A stretch of DNA of 64,000 bases from contig NZ_JYJG01000064.1 in assembly GCF_000955955.1 (NCBI RefSeq), positions 1 to 64,000 on the forward strand. Reading direction: 5' to 3'. The position numbers and the translations under genes were made by a program. Positions 60,788 to 64,000 of this stretch are shown here, one piece after another; positions within the stretch are counted from its first letter, which is position 1, and every line of letters begins with the position of its first letter. The notes under the pieces are model-generated. The model was not told the DNA's origin. It ran no database searches and was given only the letters and a program-made list of their open reading frames with translations. This DNA comes from Lentzea aerocolonigenes. Lineage in GTDB: Bacteria; Actinomycetota; Actinomycetes; Mycobacteriales; Pseudonocardiaceae.

Positions 60788-61740
60788 TTGAGCAGTGTGG
60801 AAGTGGCCGTCCGGGGTGGCGGTGTCATCGGCCTGTCCGTGGCTTTGGCGTTGCTGCGGGACGGGTACTCGGTTTCGGTTACCGACGTGGGGTCCCCGCA
60901 CGCCGGATCACGGGTCGCGGGCGGGATGCTCGCGCCGTTGACGGAGGCCTGGCCGGGCGAGGAAGCCGTGGTGGCGCAGGGTGTTGAGGCCCTGGCGATG
61001 TGGCCCGCGTTCGCCTCGTCGATCGGTGTCGAACTGTTCACGGCGGGGACTCTCGCGGTTGGAACGCAACCCGGTGACCTCGCTGATCTGAAGCACGCGG
61101 GGGAGTTGCTGACCTCGCGGGAGATCCGTGCGCTCGAACCTTCTCTGGGCCCGGCGGTTCGTGGCGGTGTGTACGCGGCAGGTGACCTCGCCGTCGACAA
61201 CCGCGCGTTGCTTTCCGCACTGTGGAAGGCATGCGTCGAGCTGGGCGTGCGGTCCGATGTGGACGGCCGCGTCGAGGTGATCGCAGCCGGGGCGTGGAGC
61301 GGTGCGTTGCATCCCTTGCTGCGGGACGTGATCCGGCCGGTCAAGGGTGAGATCCTGCGGCTTTCCTGGCGTTCTGGGGCGTTGCCGCCGCCGCGTCACA
61401 CGATCCGCGCTCTGGTTTCCGGCCGGCCGGTGTATCTGGTTCCGCGCAACGACGGCCTGGTCGTCGGAGCTACGCAGTACGAGGTGGGGTTCGACACCGA
61501 CGTGTCCGTCGCGGGGGTGCGGGACCTGTTGCGGGACGCGGAAACCGTGCTGCCGGGCATCGCCGAGTACGCGCTGACCGAGGCCGCCGTCGGGTTCCGC
61601 GCGGGCAGCCCGGACAACGTGCCGATCGTGCGCTGGCTGGAGCCCGGCGTGATCGCGGCGACCGGACACCACCGCAACGGACTTCTGCTCGCCCCGCACA
61701 CCGCTGCGCAGGTCGTCGGGCTGCTCAAGGGAGGAAGCTG

Positions 61741-61744
<4 letters not shown>
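60788..61744 (+). CDS. thiO: Glycine oxidase
   Basis: A 318-residue FAD-dependent glycine oxidase that makes the iminoacetate used for the thiazole ring. Motifs: GGGVIGLSVALALL, GSRVAGGMLAPLTEAWPGEE, and the C-terminal GFRAGSPDNVPIVRWLEPG with ATGHHRNGLLLAPHTA. The TTG at 60788 is nine to ten bases after GGGAG. GTG 60779 lies inside the riboswitch and would have no ribosome-binding site; the ATG at 60783 is out of frame. It overlaps thiS by GTGA. Confidence 0.9.
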
Positions 61745-62698
<954 letters not shown>

Positions 62699-62773
62699 GG
62701 TCGCTACCGTGGGTACTCACGTGTTGGGGGATGATTGAGAACTACTTAATCCCGCCGAGGAGGACGACAAGCC

Positions 62774-63217
62774 GTGACGGCCCCCATTGACGCCGAGGTC
62801 GAGGACGCGACCGCGCGCCTGTACCTGGCGATCGGCCGGCTGGCCCGGTTGCTGCGACGCACCGGTTCCCCGGGACTCGGCCCCGGCGCGGTCTCCGCGC
62901 TGGCCACCCTCGCCCGCTGCGGCCCCATGCGCCTCGGCGACCTGGCGACCAAGGAAGGCGTGGCGCCGCCGACGTTGTCCCGCATCGTCGCCGCCCTGGT
63001 CGAGGCCGGGTACGTGAAGCGCGAACCGGACCCGCAGGACGGCCGCGCGTGGCTCGCGACCCCCACACCCGAGGGCGAGACGATGGTCTCCGGAGTGCGG
63101 TCCGCGCGGGTGCGCGAGCTGCAGCGGCGGATCGAACAGCTGACACCCGAACACGTTTCGGCTCTGGTGAACGCGTTGGACGCGCTGGAGACGCTGGTCG
63201 GCGAAGAGCCGAAGTAG
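62774..63217 (+). CDS. MarR-family transcriptional regulator
   Basis: A 147-residue MarR protein: helices forming the dimer interface, recognition region LATKEGVAPPTLSRIVAALVEAG and wing REPDPQDGRAWLATPT. The start is a GTG preceded by GGAGG-like sequence (GAGGAGGACGACAAGCC). Its stop overlaps the next gene by one base (TAGTG), so the small protein that follows is its likely partner. The ligand is unknown. Confidence 0.88.
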   Translation: MTAPIDAEVEDATARLYLAIGRLARLLRRTGSPGLGPGAVSALATLARCGPMRLGDLATKEGVAPPTLSRIVAALVEAGYVKREPDPQDGRAWLATPTPEGETMVSGVRSARVRELQRRIEQLTPEHVSALVNALDALETLVGEEPK

Positions 63218-63447
63218 TGTCCGATCCCGCTGAGCTCGACCCCTTCGTGGAACTGGCTCGTGCGCGGCTGGCGGCCGGAGCGGGGTACGACGAGGTGCTC
63301 GGCCTGCTCCGGCAACGTGGTCTGTCGAAGATGAACTGCCTGATGGTGATCAGCGAGTCCGGACTCGGTCTCGCTGAGACCAAGCGGTTCATGCACGAGA
63401 GCCGGGTGTGGGCCGCTTGGCAGGCCGACGACGAAGAATCGAGCTAG
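63217..63447 (+). CDS. Small helical protein of unknown function
   Basis: A 76-residue protein (VSDPAELDPFVELARARLAA at the start). The middle GLSKMNCLMVISESGLGLAETKRFMHES resembles the helix-rich segments of ribosomal L7/L12-type C-terminal domains only loosely, and no family is assigned. The GTG start overlaps the MarR gene stop by one base, which indicates co-translation. Confidence 0.65.
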   Translation: MSDPAELDPFVELARARLAAGAGYDEVLGLLRQRGLSKMNCLMVISESGLGLAETKRFMHESRVWAAWQADDEESS

Positions 63448-63489
63448 CGCGTGAAGTCGCTGTTCGACCCGGCCGGCCACCCCTTCTGC

Positions 63490-63909
63490 CTATGCCTGGA
63501 CGAAGAGTCGCAGTAGCGCCTGGTTGAAGGCGTCGAACTCCGCGACGAGCACCTCGCGGGTCTGCGCCAGCACATCGGCGGCCATCGGGCCGGTGAAGGC
63601 CTCCATGTTCACCAGCCGGGTGCCGCTGTCGATCTCTGTCAGCTCCCAGCGGTGGCGGCCGAAGAACATCTTCGGGTCGCCGCCCTGGGACGCCAGCACG
63701 TACTTCTCGGTCGCCGTGATCTCGCCGTCGAACTCGCGCTCGAACGGCGTGCCCTTGGCCGCCTTCACCTTGGTCTTCAGGTCGTCTACCTGCACGTACT
63801 CCATGACGGGGTTCCAGTGGGCATAGCCGCCGAAGTCCACCAGCACCTGCCACACGTCGTCGATCGGCGCCGGGATGACCAGCTCTGTCCTGACCTCATT
63901 TTCCTGCAT
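63490..63909 (-). CDS. SRPBCC/START-like ligand-binding protein
   Basis: A 139-residue protein of the polyketide-cyclase/SRPBCC fold: ELVIPAPIDDVWQVLVDFGGYAHWNPVMEYV is the typical opening, and the long C-terminal helix is TREVLVAEFDAFNQALLRLF. It probably binds a hydrophobic ligand; no catalytic residue can be named. It is divergent from a probable TetR gene, so that regulator may control it. Confidence 0.85.
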   Translation of the reverse strand: MQENEVRTELVIPAPIDDVWQVLVDFGGYAHWNPVMEYVQVDDLKTKVKAAKGTPFEREFDGEITATEKYVLASQGGDPKMFFGRHRWELTEIDSGTRLVNMEAFTGPMAADVLAQTREVLVAEFDAFNQALLRLFVQA

Positions 63910-63947
63910 GGTTGTTCAGTATAATGCGGCCAGCTAGCCTTTTTCGT

Positions 63948-64000
63948 GTGGTCGGGATCAAGGGACAGGTTCAGCAGCGCGGCGTCGAGCGGCGGCGCGA
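63948..64000 (+). CDS. Probable TetR-family regulator, 5' end only
   Basis: Only 17 codons lie in the window (VVGIKGQVQQRGVERRR). A short basic lead followed by QRGVERRR is the usual opening of TetR-family helix 1. It starts at GTG and is divergent from the SRPBCC gene. The 38-base gap includes an A/T-rich possible promoter (TTCAGTATAATG). Confidence 0.5.
   Translation, partial: MVGIKGQVQQRGVERRR

Overview
The window is high-GC actinobacterial chromosome, most likely from Pseudonocardiales (the Lentzea/Saccharothrix/Amycolatopsis group). The taxonomic call is inference. It rests on GC-rich codon third positions, frequent GTG/TTG starts, ATGA/GTGA start-stop overlaps, a SARP regulator, ESX accessory genes, a DUF3558 lipoprotein and a complete DasR system.

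Region 1 (1-5117) is one end of an integrated phage-like element. Seven or eight tightly overlapping minus-strand genes encode a C5-cytosine methyltransferase (cut by the window edge), a phage zinc-finger protein, winged-helix replication-type proteins, a YqaJ-type nuclease and a Cro/C1-type regulator. They are followed by an A/T-richer non-coding stretch and the 3' part of a tRNA-Thr(UGU) gene, which probably marks the attachment site. No integrase is visible in the window.

Region 2 (5178-18640) holds chromosomal genes: a beta-helix membrane protein head-to-head with an aldo/keto reductase; a two-component system beside a flavin electron-transfer set (ferric-reductase-like protein, FMN-binding protein, ApbE); an ADP-ribosylglycohydrolase; a SARP/NB-ARC regulator; an SGNH hydrolase; and an unusual array of hairpins with a shared loop (18435-18629).

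Region 3 (18639-25363) is a sugar operon with a ROK regulator, a binding protein, two permeases, a GH4 glycosidase and a GlcNAc-type kinase.

Region 4 (25457-34245) has an iron-box-like site before a DUF3159 membrane protein, a small Q/P/Y-tailed membrane protein, a four-gene ESX accessory operon, a DUF3558 lipoprotein, a second BadF-type kinase and a large secreted subtilase.

Region 5 (34313-45539) looks like a complete non-phosphorylating L-fucose (or related 6-deoxyhexose) catabolic operon: mutarotase, dehydrogenase, lactonase, dehydratase, SDR and diketo-acid hydrolase, with its own ABC importer. A dapA-type gene, a LysR regulator and an FCD-type GntR regulator follow. Matching palindromes lie before the operon and before the GntR gene.

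Region 6 (45678-55339) is an amino-sugar/chitin locus: nagA, a SIS-type deaminase, a GH3 hexosaminidase, dasABC-like transport genes and dasR. DasR-type (dre) operators precede nagA and dasA. An MFS exporter is translationally coupled to dasR. No ABC ATPase is encoded with either CUT1-type transporter, so a shared ATPase such as MsiK must lie elsewhere. A family of short inverted AGTTGG-type repeats fills the nagA/deaminase gap and recurs at 7923-7971.

Region 7 (55313-64000) carries tandem threonine/serine dehydratase paralogues, a Thr-rich membrane protein, a secreted S1 protease with a structured leader, a LigB-type dioxygenase, thiE divergent from a TPP-riboswitch-controlled thiOSG operon, a MarR regulator with a small partner, an SRPBCC protein and the start of a probable TetR gene.
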